DNA of 64,000 nt from positions 15,246 to 79,245 of the forward strand of contig DIDS01000007.1 of NCBI GenBank assembly GCA_002418265.1, in the 5' to 3' direction. The notes beneath the pieces are model-generated. The model saw only the letters and a program-made list of their open reading frames with translations. It ran no database searches and was not told the DNA's origin. Positions 35,360 through 43,514 of the stretch are shown one piece after another. The stretch comes from Acidimicrobiia bacterium UBA5794. GTDB taxonomy: Bacteria > Actinomycetota > Acidimicrobiia > Spongiisociales > UBA5794. Position 1 is the stretch's first letter. Every line of letters begins with the position of its first letter. The translations under genes were made by a program, and so were the position numbers.

Positions 35360-35431
35360 GCGCATACGTCGTCATTAGACGTGTGCGCTCCTGAACCCTC
35401 CGATCCGGAGGGTTCTTTCGTTGGAGAACCC
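35360..35431 (+). promoter_or_regulatory. Putative attenuator between the leader peptide and cimA
   Basis: Stem A: 11 bp (one G-U) pairing 35360-35370 with 35378-35388, starting at the base after the leader stop. Stem B: perfect 9 bp GAACCCTCC/GGAGGGTTC (35393-35415) followed by TTTCGTT, terminator-like. Alternative stem C: GGGTTCT (35410-35416) with AGAACCC (35425-35431), which would enclose the cimA ribosome site GGAG. B and C exclude each other. I did not find a convincing classical antiterminator between the second arm of A and the first arm of B, so the exact switch is open. Confidence 0.65.
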
Positions 35432-37012
35432 ATGACCCAAACAGTTGAAATCTATGACACGACCTTGCGAGACGGCACCCAACAGGAGGGAATCTCGCTG
35501 ACACCGAAGGACAAGCTCACGGTCTGCCGTCTGCTCGATGACCTCGGGGTTGCCTATGTGGAAGGTGGATGGCCCGGCGCCAACCCAAAGGAGGACGAGT
35601 TCTTCCAGATGGCTCGCACTGAGCTGTCCATGCAGAACGCCAAGCTTGTTGCTTTCGGTGCGACACGGAAGGCAGGCGTCCTGGCTGAAGATGACGAGCA
35701 GGTGAATAAGCTTCTCGCAGCCGAAACCGGGACCGTGTGTCTGGTGGGTAAGTCGTGGGACTACCACGTTGAGCACGCCCTTCGTACTTCACTCGATGAA
35801 GCAGTCGCGATGGTGACCGATACGGTCGCGTTCTTCCGTTCGCACGATCGTGAGGTCTTCTTCGATGCCGAGCACTTTTTTGACGGGTACCGCTCCAACC
35901 CAGATTTTGCTCTTGCGGTGCTCCGGGCAGCCCACGACGCAGGCGCCACACGTCTCGTGCTGTGTGATACGAATGGCGGATTTCTCTCCCATGAGGTCGA
36001 GCAGACGGTCGGGGAGGTGACCGAAGCCATCTCGGACGGAACCTTCGGTTGTCACTTCCACAACGACACAGGACTGGCCGTTGGAAACTCCCTCACGGCC
36101 GTGCGCAATGGAGTCTTCCAGGTCCAGGGCTGTGTGAACGGATACGGCGAACGCACCGGCAACGCCGACTTGTGTTCGGTCATCCCCAACCTCAGTCTCA
36201 AGATGGGATACACCACCATCCCGAACGAGCGGCTTGGCAAGCTGACCGCGATCTCCCATCACATTGCCGATGTGATGAATCTGACGCTTGACCCACACCT
36301 CCCTTACGTCGGTGCATCAGCGTTCACCCACAAAGCAGGACTGCACACCTCCGCCATGGCCCGAAGGCCTGACGCGTACGAACACATGGCTCCAACCGCG
36401 GTGGGCAATGAGACCCGCATGGTTGTGTCCGAGCTTGCTGGTAGATCGACGGTCATGGCAAAAGCGAAAGAGTCTGGACTCGACCTGACTTCCTCACAAG
36501 CACAGCTGGTGATCGATCGAATCAAAGAACGCGAACACCTCGGGTACACCTATGAGTCCGCCGGAGGCTCCTTTGAGCTGCTCGCCCGCGAGGCGTCGGG
36601 ATGGAAACAGGATTTCTTCGATGTTGAGTCCTACCGCGTCTTCGTCGAGCACCGCAACGGGGACGTCGTCGCCGAGGCGACAGTCAAGGTCGTCGTCGAC
36701 GGTAAACGGATCGTCTCGACACGTGAAGGGGACGGCCCGGTTTCGGCGCTTGACCGTGCACTGCGGGCAGGGTTGGCCGATCGATACCCCCACGTCGATT
36801 CGATCAAGCTGACCGACTACCGCGTGCGTGACCTTGATAGCTCCGATGGTACGAGCGCGAGGGTACGCGTCATAACCGAACACACCGACGTCGACTCAAC
36901 ATGGGGAAGCGTCGGCGTACACCAAAACATCATCGATGCATCATGGACAGCAATTTCCGACGGACTCCTGATGGGTTTGGTCCACCACCGTGAACGAGCC
37001 GAATCGGCGTAG
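35432..37012 (+). CDS. cimA: (R)-citramalate synthase
   Basis: 526 residues from ATG 35432 with TTGGAG upstream. HMG-CoA-lyase-like barrel with DTTLRDGTQQEG at the start, VEGGWPGANPKEDEFF near 46 (the CimA-type variant rather than LeuA or NifV), metal ligands in CHFHNDTGLAVGNS near 208, and GYGERTGNADL. The C-terminal LeuA-type regulatory domain (from about 400) normally binds the end product. It condenses pyruvate and acetyl-CoA to citramalate, leading to 2-oxobutyrate and isoleucine without threonine. The Thr/Ile leader peptide upstream fits that role. Confidence 0.92.
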   Translation: MTQTVEIYDTTLRDGTQQEGISLTPKDKLTVCRLLDDLGVAYVEGGWPGANPKEDEFFQMARTELSMQNAKLVAFGATRKAGVLAEDDEQVNKLLAAETGTVCLVGKSWDYHVEHALRTSLDEAVAMVTDTVAFFRSHDREVFFDAEHFFDGYRSNPDFALAVLRAAHDAGATRLVLCDTNGGFLSHEVEQTVGEVTEAISDGTFGCHFHNDTGLAVGNSLTAVRNGVFQVQGCVNGYGERTGNADLCSVIPNLSLKMGYTTIPNERLGKLTAISHHIADVMNLTLDPHLPYVGASAFTHKAGLHTSAMARRPDAYEHMAPTAVGNETRMVVSELAGRSTVMAKAKESGLDLTSSQAQLVIDRIKEREHLGYTYESAGGSFELLAREASGWKQDFFDVESYRVFVEHRNGDVVAEATVKVVVDGKRIVSTREGDGPVSALDRALRAGLADRYPHVDSIKLTDYRVRDLDSSDGTSARVRVITEHTDVDSTWGSVGVHQNIIDASWTAISDGLLMGLVHHRERAESA

Positions 37013-37031
37013 TAGCTCCCAACGCCGGAGC

Positions 37032-37361
37032 TCACTCACCAGAATCGCTCTCGGTCCTGGGAGCTGACCGTTCCCGCAGAACCGTCACATAGGCGATCTG
37101 ATTGATCGTGAGGTTCCGTCGCGTCCCTCGTTTTGACAACCGTGACCCACTCAGTACCCGATAGGGCTGGACGCGCACTTTCTTCGGCCCGGTCCCGGGT
37201 TTGGGAAAATCGACAATCTCCGCATACTCGATGAGTGCACCATCGTGCATGTGAATCGACACAAGGTTTCCCGTGCTGTGGGCCTCGGTGAGTTCTGTCA
37301 GGACGGATGCGATGCTCATGGGATCCATAGTGGCCGAATTCGCCGCAACAGCCAACTCCAC
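37032..37361 (-). CDS. Small hypothetical protein
   Basis: Up to 109 residues; the start is uncertain (GTG 37361, ATG 37328 or ATG 37319) because none has a good ribosome site. No family recognised. The middle (NLVSIHMHDGALIEYAEIVDF) and the end (LTINQIAYVTVLRER) are strand-like, reminiscent of a small Sm-like beta barrel, but this is only a pattern impression. Convergent with cimA, and divergent from the CRP-site promoter region. Confidence 0.5.
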   Translation of the reverse strand: MELAVAANSATMDPMSIASVLTELTEAHSTGNLVSIHMHDGALIEYAEIVDFPKPGTGPKKVRVQPYRVLSGSRLSKRGTRRNLTINQIAYVTVLRERSAPRTESDSGE

Positions 37362-37452
37362 TTGGGCGAACGCCGTCTGCGCAAGATATCCGCAGGGGTA
37401 TATAAAAAAATTATGAGAAACCCCTAGTAATAGATCCCAAGCTGTGTTACTT

Positions 37453-37491
37453 TGTGAAAGGAATCACAAGAAGTTTGTGTATAAAGTCACA
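37453..37491. promoter_or_regulatory. Two tandem CRP/GlxR-like operators
   Basis: Site 1 is TGTGA-N6-TCACA (37453-37468), a perfect CRP core. Site 2 is TGTGT-N6-TCACA (37476-37491), one mismatch. Centres are 23 bp apart, roughly two helical turns, so two dimers could bind on nearly the same face. The region upstream is AT-rich (TATATAAAAAAATTATGAG at about 37400) in contrast to its surroundings. They lie 30-70 bp before the membrane protein start. Confidence 0.7.
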
Positions 37492-37520
37492 ACTGGGTTC
37501 CAAGAAAGTAGGGAACGGAA

Positions 37521-38258
37521 ATGCTCACTCGACTCCGCACACTCGGAATTGTCGTTGCGGTAATCGGAGTCCTCTTCCTGTTTGGTGGCGGTTACGCCTA
37601 TATGCAGGTTCAGGCGGGCTACGACTCATTGCAGTCATTCAGCGAGGCACAGAACGTAACACTGTCGTACAACGAAGACGGCCAGCTCGTCGATCGTGGC
37701 ACCACCGAAGGTGCCGATGCGATCATGAGCGTGCTCGTTGACGATTGGAACTATCCCGTCAACGAGGCGGATTTCGATCCGAACGATCCACTTGTCAATA
37801 CGGCAACAGAGTACATGTACCAGATGGCCACGATCGGCTATCACACCTTGCACAGCACGCAGACCGTGGTGCTTGACGAACCCGTCGAATACAACGGCGA
37901 GACGTTCCCAGCAGGCTCTTACGAGGTCGTGATCAACGAGGTTGGCAGCCCAGAACGTGTCGCAGCGGGTCTCGGCGGCTACTGGACCGACTTTGATCGC
38001 TCGCACCCCCTCGAGGGTAAGGCACGAGACATGGCATGGTCCGGAACCGCACACGCTCTCTACGGTGAGCTCGGTGTCGGAACCGTCACTGCCTCCACAC
38101 TGCAGCTCGGGCTTGGCGTCACGGCGCTGCTCTTCGGACTCGGCCTGACGTTCGGGTTTGTCGGACTCGGCATGGTTTGGGTCGCACGGGGCAAGAGAGA
38201 AGATCTTGTCCCTGAGACCGTTCCCGAGGCCTGGGTTCCGCAAGACTCAACCGTCTAG
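37521..38258 (+). CDS. Uncharacterised two-TM protein under CRP-like control
   Basis: 245 residues. One N-terminal membrane segment (LGIVVAVIGVLFLFGGGYAYM) and one near the C-terminus (LQLGLGVTALLFGLGLTFGFVGLGMVWVA), with an acidic domain of about 170 residues between them that should face outside. A short tail follows. No enzyme motif seen; families with this layout are common and unnamed in actinobacteria. It has its own promoter with two CRP-like sites and its own terminator, so it is a single, probably cAMP-regulated gene. Confidence 0.75.
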   Translation: MLTRLRTLGIVVAVIGVLFLFGGGYAYMQVQAGYDSLQSFSEAQNVTLSYNEDGQLVDRGTTEGADAIMSVLVDDWNYPVNEADFDPNDPLVNTATEYMYQMATIGYHTLHSTQTVVLDEPVEYNGETFPAGSYEVVINEVGSPERVAAGLGGYWTDFDRSHPLEGKARDMAWSGTAHALYGELGVGTVTASTLQLGLGVTALLFGLGLTFGFVGLGMVWVARGKREDLVPETVPEAWVPQDSTV

Positions 38259-38277
38259 CCACCAGGTCCGCGACAGA

Positions 38278-38310
38278 GAGAAGGCCCCTTCGGGGGCCTT
38301 CTCTTTATTT
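38278..38310 (+). terminator. Rho-independent terminator
   Basis: Perfect 11-bp stem GAGAAGGCCCC / GGGGCCTTCTC with a TTCG tetraloop, then TTTATTT. Serves the two-TM membrane protein gene and may also act on the convergent decarboxylase gene. Confidence 0.93.
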
Positions 38311-38327
38311 GGTGCCACGTTGATAGC

Positions 38328-39770
38328 TCACCGCGGCACCGTGGGAGCAAGGTCATCGATCAGGTTCCACAGGGCATCGACATGATGGCTCGTAGTCCGT
38401 GTTTGGCCGACGACAACTCGGATGAAGGTGGTGCCATCAAGGATGGACGGGGTAACCGCGACCTTTCCTGAGTTGTTCAGCGCCTCGGCCAACGCCGATG
38501 TTGCGTCGTTGCCGCCGCGGTGCGTGAAACAAACAAGTCCAAAGGGATGTGGTGCAAACAGGTCGAATCGGTCATCCTCCTCGATTCGGTCGGCAAGGAG
38601 TTCAGCGAGGCCAACATGGCTGCGCACCATCGCTTGGATCCCCGACACCCCATAGCTTCGGATGACCCACCACAGCTTCAGCGCTCGGAAACGACGGCCG
38701 AGCGGCACGTGCCAATCGCGATAGTCGATGACCGCACCGGATTCCGTTGCCTTGTTCCGGAGATACGGGGGCAAGATGCTGAGCGTTTCGATCAGCGGGG
38801 CACGATCGGCGACCCACAGGATGTTGCAGTCGAAGTTCACCATCATCCACTTGTGCGGGTTGAAGGTGTAGCTGTCGACCCGATCAATCCCGTTGATATG
38901 GTGCCGAAACTCCTCACACACCATGGCAGCGCCGGCGTACGCTGCGTCAACGTGGTGCCAGAGCCCGAATTCTTCGGCAATGTCGGAGATTTGGGCGACA
39001 GGATCAACGGCAGTCGTACCGGTCGTTCCAATTGCAGAAACCACGGCGACAGGAAGAAGACCGGCATCGAGATCGGCAGCGATCGCGTTCCGAAGCGCAT
39101 CGGGACGCATTGCCCATTCGGTGTCGACGTCGATTTCGCGAACGTGACCAATTCCCGCAACCACGCATCCCTTCACAATGGAGGAATGGGCCTGCGTCGA
39201 TGCATACACAACCATGTTCTCGGCATGTCCTCGGTCCTTGTTCTTGTGTCGTGCGACCACGAGCACGGCGTGGGTCGAGTCAGACGCGCTCATCTGGATC
39301 ACTCCCCCGCCTGATCGGGTTGATTTCCACGACTGTGGGAGCGCCATCATGTCCACGAGCCAGTCGAGTACCTTCGACTCGATCTCGGTCGCGGCCGGCG
39401 ACGTGGACCACAGCATTCCCTGGACCCCGAGACCTGCGGAGGCTATCTCAGCAAGGATCGATGGTGGCGACGTGTTTGCGGGGAAATAGGCGAACCAGTT
39501 TGGCGACTGCCAGTGGGTGATGCCGGGCATGACGACGTCATTGAGATCGGCGAAGAGCGACTCGAATGGCTCGCCGTCGTCGGGCGCGTTGTCGGGGAGC
39601 AGAGCCGAAATCTCACCGGGTTCCACCTGGGAGAACACGGGGAATTCGTCTGCTGTTTCGAGATAGTTGACGACCCAGTCGATCATTGCATGGCCGTTTC
39701 GACGGAACTCTTCGGGAGTCATGTGGTCCGGCGGTTTGGGCGGGTCACTCGGCATGGACACAGTGGTCAC
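38328..39770 (-). CDS. PLP-dependent aromatic-L-amino-acid decarboxylase family protein
   Basis: 480 residues, group II decarboxylase. N-terminal dimer arm FRRNGHAMIDWVVNYLE, substrate region HWQSPNWFAYFPAN near 86, PLP-stacking His in THAVLVVARHK, Asp in HVDAAYAG near 271, and the PLP lysine in SYTFNPHKWMMVN near 305. It should make an amine and CO2 from an aromatic amino acid (tryptophan, phenylalanine, tyrosine or dopa not separable here). The start overlaps the Nudix gene stop, so the two are coupled. ATGs at residues 6 and 17 are alternative starts. Confidence 0.88.
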   Translation of the reverse strand: MTTVSMPSDPPKPPDHMTPEEFRRNGHAMIDWVVNYLETADEFPVFSQVEPGEISALLPDNAPDDGEPFESLFADLNDVVMPGITHWQSPNWFAYFPANTSPPSILAEIASAGLGVQGMLWSTSPAATEIESKVLDWLVDMMALPQSWKSTRSGGGVIQMSASDSTHAVLVVARHKNKDRGHAENMVVYASTQAHSSIVKGCVVAGIGHVREIDVDTEWAMRPDALRNAIAADLDAGLLPVAVVSAIGTTGTTAVDPVAQISDIAEEFGLWHHVDAAYAGAAMVCEEFRHHINGIDRVDSYTFNPHKWMMVNFDCNILWVADRAPLIETLSILPPYLRNKATESGAVIDYRDWHVPLGRRFRALKLWWVIRSYGVSGIQAMVRSHVGLAELLADRIEEDDRFDLFAPHPFGLVCFTHRGGNDATSALAEALNNSGKVAVTPSILDGTTFIRVVVGQTRTTSHHVDALWNLIDDLAPTVPR

Positions 39771-40342
39771 ACATCGGTGGAATGTCGGGTTCGCTGGGAC
39801 GAGCCGTTGGAACGGACAACCTCGAGAAGGTTCCTCATCATGAAGGCGGTTGCTCCCCAGAGGATTCCCTCATCAAATTCGTAGAACCACAACGAATACC
39901 CAAACCAGGGTCGAATGGTCCAAGCGTCCTCGTCGAGAAGTTCAGCGATCGTCGGTTCGATGATGACATCGACCTCTTTGGGATCAGCCACCAGTTGGTC
40001 TGGCCGATCAATGCGAACGACGACAGGCACGATCGGTTTGTCTCGGTTCCGCGTCGTCACCGGCTCAAGGCCTCCGAGGACCTCAAGGATGTTCTCTGGC
40101 GGCAGGCCGATCTCTTCCCAGGCTTCTCGGGTTGCCGTGGAGATCGGCTCTTCACCACCCTCGCGGTGGCCGCCCGGAAAAACGATATCTCCCGGATGTG
40201 TCGGCATGTTGTCTGGTCGCTTGGTGAGGATGACCCGGATTTCGTCGTCTGCATCTTCATAAAGGGCAACGAGAACCGCCGCCTCGGATCCCGGAGGATC
40301 CACGACGGCTGGAAGGGTTCTGTACACCGACCATTTGTCCAT
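39767..40342 (-). CDS. Nudix hydrolase, CoA-pyrophosphatase-like
   Basis: 191 residues. The Nudix box GGHREGGEEPISTATREAWEEIG fits GX5EX7REUXEEXGU. Upstream LTKRPDNMPTHPGDIVFPGG is the UPF0035-type extension of CoA pyrophosphatases (NudL/CoAse). It probably cleaves CoA or its oxidised forms to phosphopantetheine and adenosine 3',5'-bisphosphate. Its stop overlaps the decarboxylase start, with no obvious metabolic link. Divergent from the GNAT gene. Confidence 0.87.
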   Translation of the reverse strand: MDKWSVYRTLPAVVDPPGSEAAVLVALYEDADDEIRVILTKRPDNMPTHPGDIVFPGGHREGGEEPISTATREAWEEIGLPPENILEVLGGLEPVTTRNRDKPIVPVVVRIDRPDQLVADPKEVDVIIEPTIAELLDEDAWTIRPWFGYSLWFYEFDEGILWGATAFMMRNLLEVVRSNGSSQRTRHSTDV

Positions 40343-40374
40343 TCAGCGCAGCATATCCCGATAGGCTGACTCCC

Positions 40375-40974
40375 ATGGCGAATCACGTGCACGGCCAACC
40401 ACGCTACACGAGACGGCTCATGTTGAGACCGTTCCGTCGACGCGATGTCGGAACGCTGCACGAGGCCATCACAGCTTCGGTCCACGAGCTCCAGCCATGG
40501 CTTCCATGGATCGATGGGTACGACAAGGGATTTGCGCAACGGTTCATCCGTGAATCCGTCGGATCATGGTCAGAACAACGAGCATACGATTTCACCATCA
40601 GGCCGTTGCACGATCTCGAACGTCACATCGGGAACGTGTCCATCTGGCCAACATCGCACCAGAACAGGACCGGCGAGGTCGGATACTGGATCCGTTCAGA
40701 GGAAACGGGCCACGGGTATGGCACCGAGGCCGCTGCAGTGGCGATCGGCATCGGTTTCAATGAACTGGAGCTCCACAAGGTCGTCCTTCGTATCGCCGTC
40801 GGTAACGTTGCTTCCGAGAAGATGGCTCAGAAGCTTGGCTTCACGTTTGAGGGAATCCTCCGAGACGAGGTGAAGGTCGGATCGCAATGGCTTGACCACA
40901 CCAGTTGGTCGATACTCGATACGGAGTGGGCTGCCCGTCCCACCGACCTGTGGATCGACGACGCACACGCTTGA
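40375..40974 (+). CDS. RimJ/RimL-like GNAT acetyltransferase
   Basis: 199 residues. TRRLMLRPFRRRDVGTLHEAI start, GEVGYWIRSEETGHGYGTEAA carrying the acetyl-CoA loop near 101-120, and NVASEKMAQKLGFTFEGILRDEV at the end: the RimJ/RimL N-acetyltransferase pattern. It may acetylate a ribosomal protein N-terminus or another amine; the target is not readable. Ends 4 bp before a heptamer block. Confidence 0.87.
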   Translation: MANHVHGQPRYTRRLMLRPFRRRDVGTLHEAITASVHELQPWLPWIDGYDKGFAQRFIRESVGSWSEQRAYDFTIRPLHDLERHIGNVSIWPTSHQNRTGEVGYWIRSEETGHGYGTEAAAVAIGIGFNELELHKVVLRIAVGNVASEKMAQKLGFTFEGILRDEVKVGSQWLDHTSWSILDTEWAARPTDLWIDDAHA

Positions 40975-40978
40975 CGTA

Positions 40979-41037
40979 CCGATGCCCGATGCCCGATCAC
41001 CGATGACCGAAGCTGTGAGCCGCGAGCGAAGCGAGCT
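40979..41037. repeat. Degenerate heptamer block after the GNAT gene
   Basis: CCGATGC, CCGATGC, CCGATCA, CCGATGA, CCGAAGC, TGTGAGC in phase (40979-41020), followed by CGCGAGCGAAGCGAGCTCC, the reverse form of the GCTCGCTTCGCTCGC module seen at 13665 and 16057. Confidence 0.8.
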
Positions 41038-41083
41038 CCATGCCCCCTAACGTGACGGCACCAAACTCACAGGAGGAACATCG

Positions 41084-41473
41084 ATGCCATGGAAGAACAG
41101 GTTGCTTTGGATTCTGCAGATCTTTTTCGGGATCTACTTCATCATCATCGGAGTCCTCCATTTTGTGCTGCCCGAAGGCCTCCCCGGCCCGATCGAGTGG
41201 ATGTACGATTTGGGTACCACGACACACGTCATCGTTGGCATCGCTGAGGTTCTCGGTGGTCTCGGCCTGATTCTCCCCAGCGTGACACGCATCCGGCCCG
41301 AGCTGACGGTGTATGCAGCAGTTGGTCTGGTGCTGGTGATGATGGGTGCGATCATCTGGCATGCGACGCGAAGCGAAACTTCGTCGCTCGCACAGAATGT
41401 GATCATCGCCGCCCTCGTCGGTTTCGTGGCGTACGGCAGAGCGAAGCTCTACCCGATCGAAGCGAAGTCCTAG
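41084..41473 (+). CDS. DoxX-like membrane protein
   Basis: 129 residues with four hydrophobic segments. LQIFFGIYFIIIGVLHF near the start and the HVIVGIAEVLGGLGLILP repeat match the DoxX/DoxD fold. CAGGAGGAA precedes the ATG. DoxX proteins are linked with redox or oxidative stress in mycobacteria, but no partner is present here. Monocistronic, with a terminator shared with groEL. Confidence 0.82.
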   Translation: MPWKNRLLWILQIFFGIYFIIIGVLHFVLPEGLPGPIEWMYDLGTTTHVIVGIAEVLGGLGLILPSVTRIRPELTVYAAVGLVLVMMGAIIWHATRSETSSLAQNVIIAALVGFVAYGRAKLYPIEAKS

Positions 41474-41501
41474 CGAAAGCAGAGGGGGCGCCAAACGTTG
41501 A

Positions 41502-41527
41502 AGGGGAGGTCCCTACGGACCTCCCCT
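41502..41527. terminator. Bidirectional terminator between DoxX and groEL
   Basis: Perfect 11-bp stem AGGGGAGGTCC / GGACCTCCCCT with a 4-nt loop, ending TTCT on the plus strand and TTCAACGTTT on the minus strand. It sits between convergent genes and can serve both. Confidence 0.85.
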
Positions 41528-41551
41528 TCTGGTTCTCGGTTGTGACGTGGA

Positions 41552-43192
41552 CTAGAAGTCCATGCCTCCACCGTGATCGTGACCACCGCCCGGCATTGCC
41601 GGAGCGTCTTCCTTCCGCTCTGCGACCAGCGCCTCGGTGGTAACCACCAAGGCTGCGATCGAAGCAGCATTCTGGAGGGTGGAACGGGTCACCTTCGCCG
41701 GGTCAATGATGCCAGACTTCAAGAGATCCTCGTACTCACCGGTCTGTGCGTTGAACCCGAAGTTGCCCTCGTAGTCGTTCTGCACCTTGTCAACGACGAC
41801 GCCGCCTTCGTAGCCTGCGTTGACGGCGATCTGTCGGATTGGAGCCTCGAGCGCACGGCGCACGATGTTGCGACCAGCCTTCCAGTCCTCCGACTTGCCC
41901 CGAAGTTTGTCGACCGCTGTCTGGCTGCGTAGCAACGCCACACCACCACCGGGGACGATGCCCTCTTCGACCGCCGCACGGGTTGCCTGAATGGCATCCT
42001 CGACGCGGTGCTTCTTCTCTTTGAGCTCAACTTCGGTTGCTGCGCCAACCTTGATCACGGCAACACCACCGCTGAGCTTGGCGAGACGCTCAGAGAGCTT
42101 CTCACGGTCCCAATCGGAGTCGGAGTTTTCGATTTCCTTCCGGATCTGCTTGATACGCGCTTCGACATCCGAGGTAGAGCCAGCGCCCTCAACGATCGTC
42201 GTGTCGTCTTTCGTGACGACAACCTTGCGTGCGGTACCAAGCATGTCAATCGTCGTACCGTCGAGTTTGAGACCAACCTCTTCAGAGATGACCGTTGCGC
42301 CCGTGAGGATCGCAATGTCCTGCAGCTGGGCCTTGCGACGCTCACCGAATCCCGGGGCCTTGACGGCAACGGAGCTGAACGTTCCACGGATCTTGTTGAC
42401 AACGAGCGTCGCGAGCGCTTCGCCCTCGACATCCTCAGCAATGATCAAGATCGGCTTTCCGGTCTGCATGACCTTCTCAAGCACAGGTACAAGATCCTGA
42501 ACCGAACCAACCTTCTGGTTCGCGACAAGAATGTACGGATCCTCAAGCACAGCTTCCTGACGGTCAGGGTCTGAGATGAAGTACGGGGAGATGTAGCCCT
42601 TGTCGAACTGCATACCCTCCGTGAATTCAAGGTCAACGCCAAACGTCTGGCTGTCCTCAACGGTGATGACACCTTCGTTACCGACCTTACGCATCGCGTC
42701 GGCGATGTTGTCGCCGATCGCCTTGTCAGCAGCCGAGTTGGCTGCGACGTAGGCGATGTCGTCACGGTCGTTCGAGCTCACCTTTGTGGAGATTTCGGCA
42801 ATGGACTCGACCACAGCATTCACTGCCTCTTCAATCCCGCGGCGCATCTCGATCGGGTTCGCTCCAGCAGCAACGAGGCGGAGACCGTCGGTCACCATTG
42901 CCTGTGCAAGAACCGTTGCGGTTGTGGTTCCGTCACCGGCCACATCGTTGGTCTTGTTGGCAACTTCCTTTGCGAGCTGTGCGCCCATGTTCTCGTACGG
43001 ATCGTCCAGCTCGATCTCCTTGGCGATGGTGACACCATCGTTGGTGATCGTTGGGGCGCCCCACTTCTTCTCAAGAACGACGTTGCGGCCTTTTGGACCG
43101 AGCGTCACCTTGACGGTGTCTGCGAGCTTGTCGACACCTGCCTGGAGACTTCTCCTGGCATCATCATCAAAACGAATTTCCTTGGCAGCCAT
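41552..43192 (-). CDS. groL: Chaperonin GroEL
   Basis: 546 residues, complete. ATP-site motifs VTLGPKGRNVVLEKKWGAP and DVAGDGTTTATVLAQ are intact, and the C-terminus is a GGGHDHGGGMDF tail, between the GGM-type and the His-rich tails of actinobacterial GroEL paralogues. It forms the 14-mer folding chamber. groES lies 11 bp upstream in the same operon, under two CIRCE operators. Actinobacteria often have a second groEL, which is not in this window. Confidence 0.97.
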   Translation of the reverse strand: MAAKEIRFDDDARRSLQAGVDKLADTVKVTLGPKGRNVVLEKKWGAPTITNDGVTIAKEIELDDPYENMGAQLAKEVANKTNDVAGDGTTTATVLAQAMVTDGLRLVAAGANPIEMRRGIEEAVNAVVESIAEISTKVSSNDRDDIAYVAANSAADKAIGDNIADAMRKVGNEGVITVEDSQTFGVDLEFTEGMQFDKGYISPYFISDPDRQEAVLEDPYILVANQKVGSVQDLVPVLEKVMQTGKPILIIAEDVEGEALATLVVNKIRGTFSSVAVKAPGFGERRKAQLQDIAILTGATVISEEVGLKLDGTTIDMLGTARKVVVTKDDTTIVEGAGSTSDVEARIKQIRKEIENSDSDWDREKLSERLAKLSGGVAVIKVGAATEVELKEKKHRVEDAIQATRAAVEEGIVPGGGVALLRSQTAVDKLRGKSEDWKAGRNIVRRALEAPIRQIAVNAGYEGGVVVDKVQNDYEGNFGFNAQTGEYEDLLKSGIIDPAKVTRSTLQNAASIAALVVTTEALVAERKEDAPAMPGGGHDHGGGMDF

Positions 43193-43203
43193 ATAAAAAC
43201 CTC

Positions 43204-43491
43204 CTAGCCCAGGATGGCGAGCACGTCGCGGCTTGAGAGGATCAGAAGATCATCACCATCGTGCTTCACCTCGGTGCCGCCGTACTTCGAATAGAAGACG
43301 ACATCGCCGACCTTGACGTCGACGGGGATCCGCTCCCCGTCCTTGAACTCACCTGGACCAACGGCAAGGACTTCACCCAACTGGGGCTTCTCCTTGGCGG
43401 TGTCAGGGATCACGAGGCCACCTGATGTGCGTACCTCGTCCTCTTCTCGGGGCTTCACGATGATTCGATCGCCCAAAGGTGTCAGATTCAT
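43204..43491 (-). CDS. groS: Co-chaperonin GroES
   Basis: 95 residues. LTPLGDRIIVKPREEDEVRTSGGLVIPD start, mobile loop, and GDVVFYSKYGGTEVKHDGDDLLILSSRDVLAIL end. It forms the heptameric lid of GroEL. First gene of groES-groEL, with two CIRCE operators 24-79 bp before its start. Confidence 0.97.
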   Translation of the reverse strand: MNLTPLGDRIIVKPREEDEVRTSGGLVIPDTAKEKPQLGEVLAVGPGEFKDGERIPVDVKVGDVVFYSKYGGTEVKHDGDDLLILSSRDVLAILG

Positions 43492-43514
43492 CCGACTTCC
43501 TCCTTCGCGTTGTC

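Noticed and set aside
35393..35420. Simple Rho-independent terminator of an upstream gene
   Set aside because: No plus-strand gene lies just upstream. The only thing before it is the Thr/Ile mini-ORF, so an attenuator explains it better.
37014..37032. Terminator after cimA (AGCTCC/GGAGCT)
   Set aside because: Only a 6-bp stem with no T-run; too weak to call.
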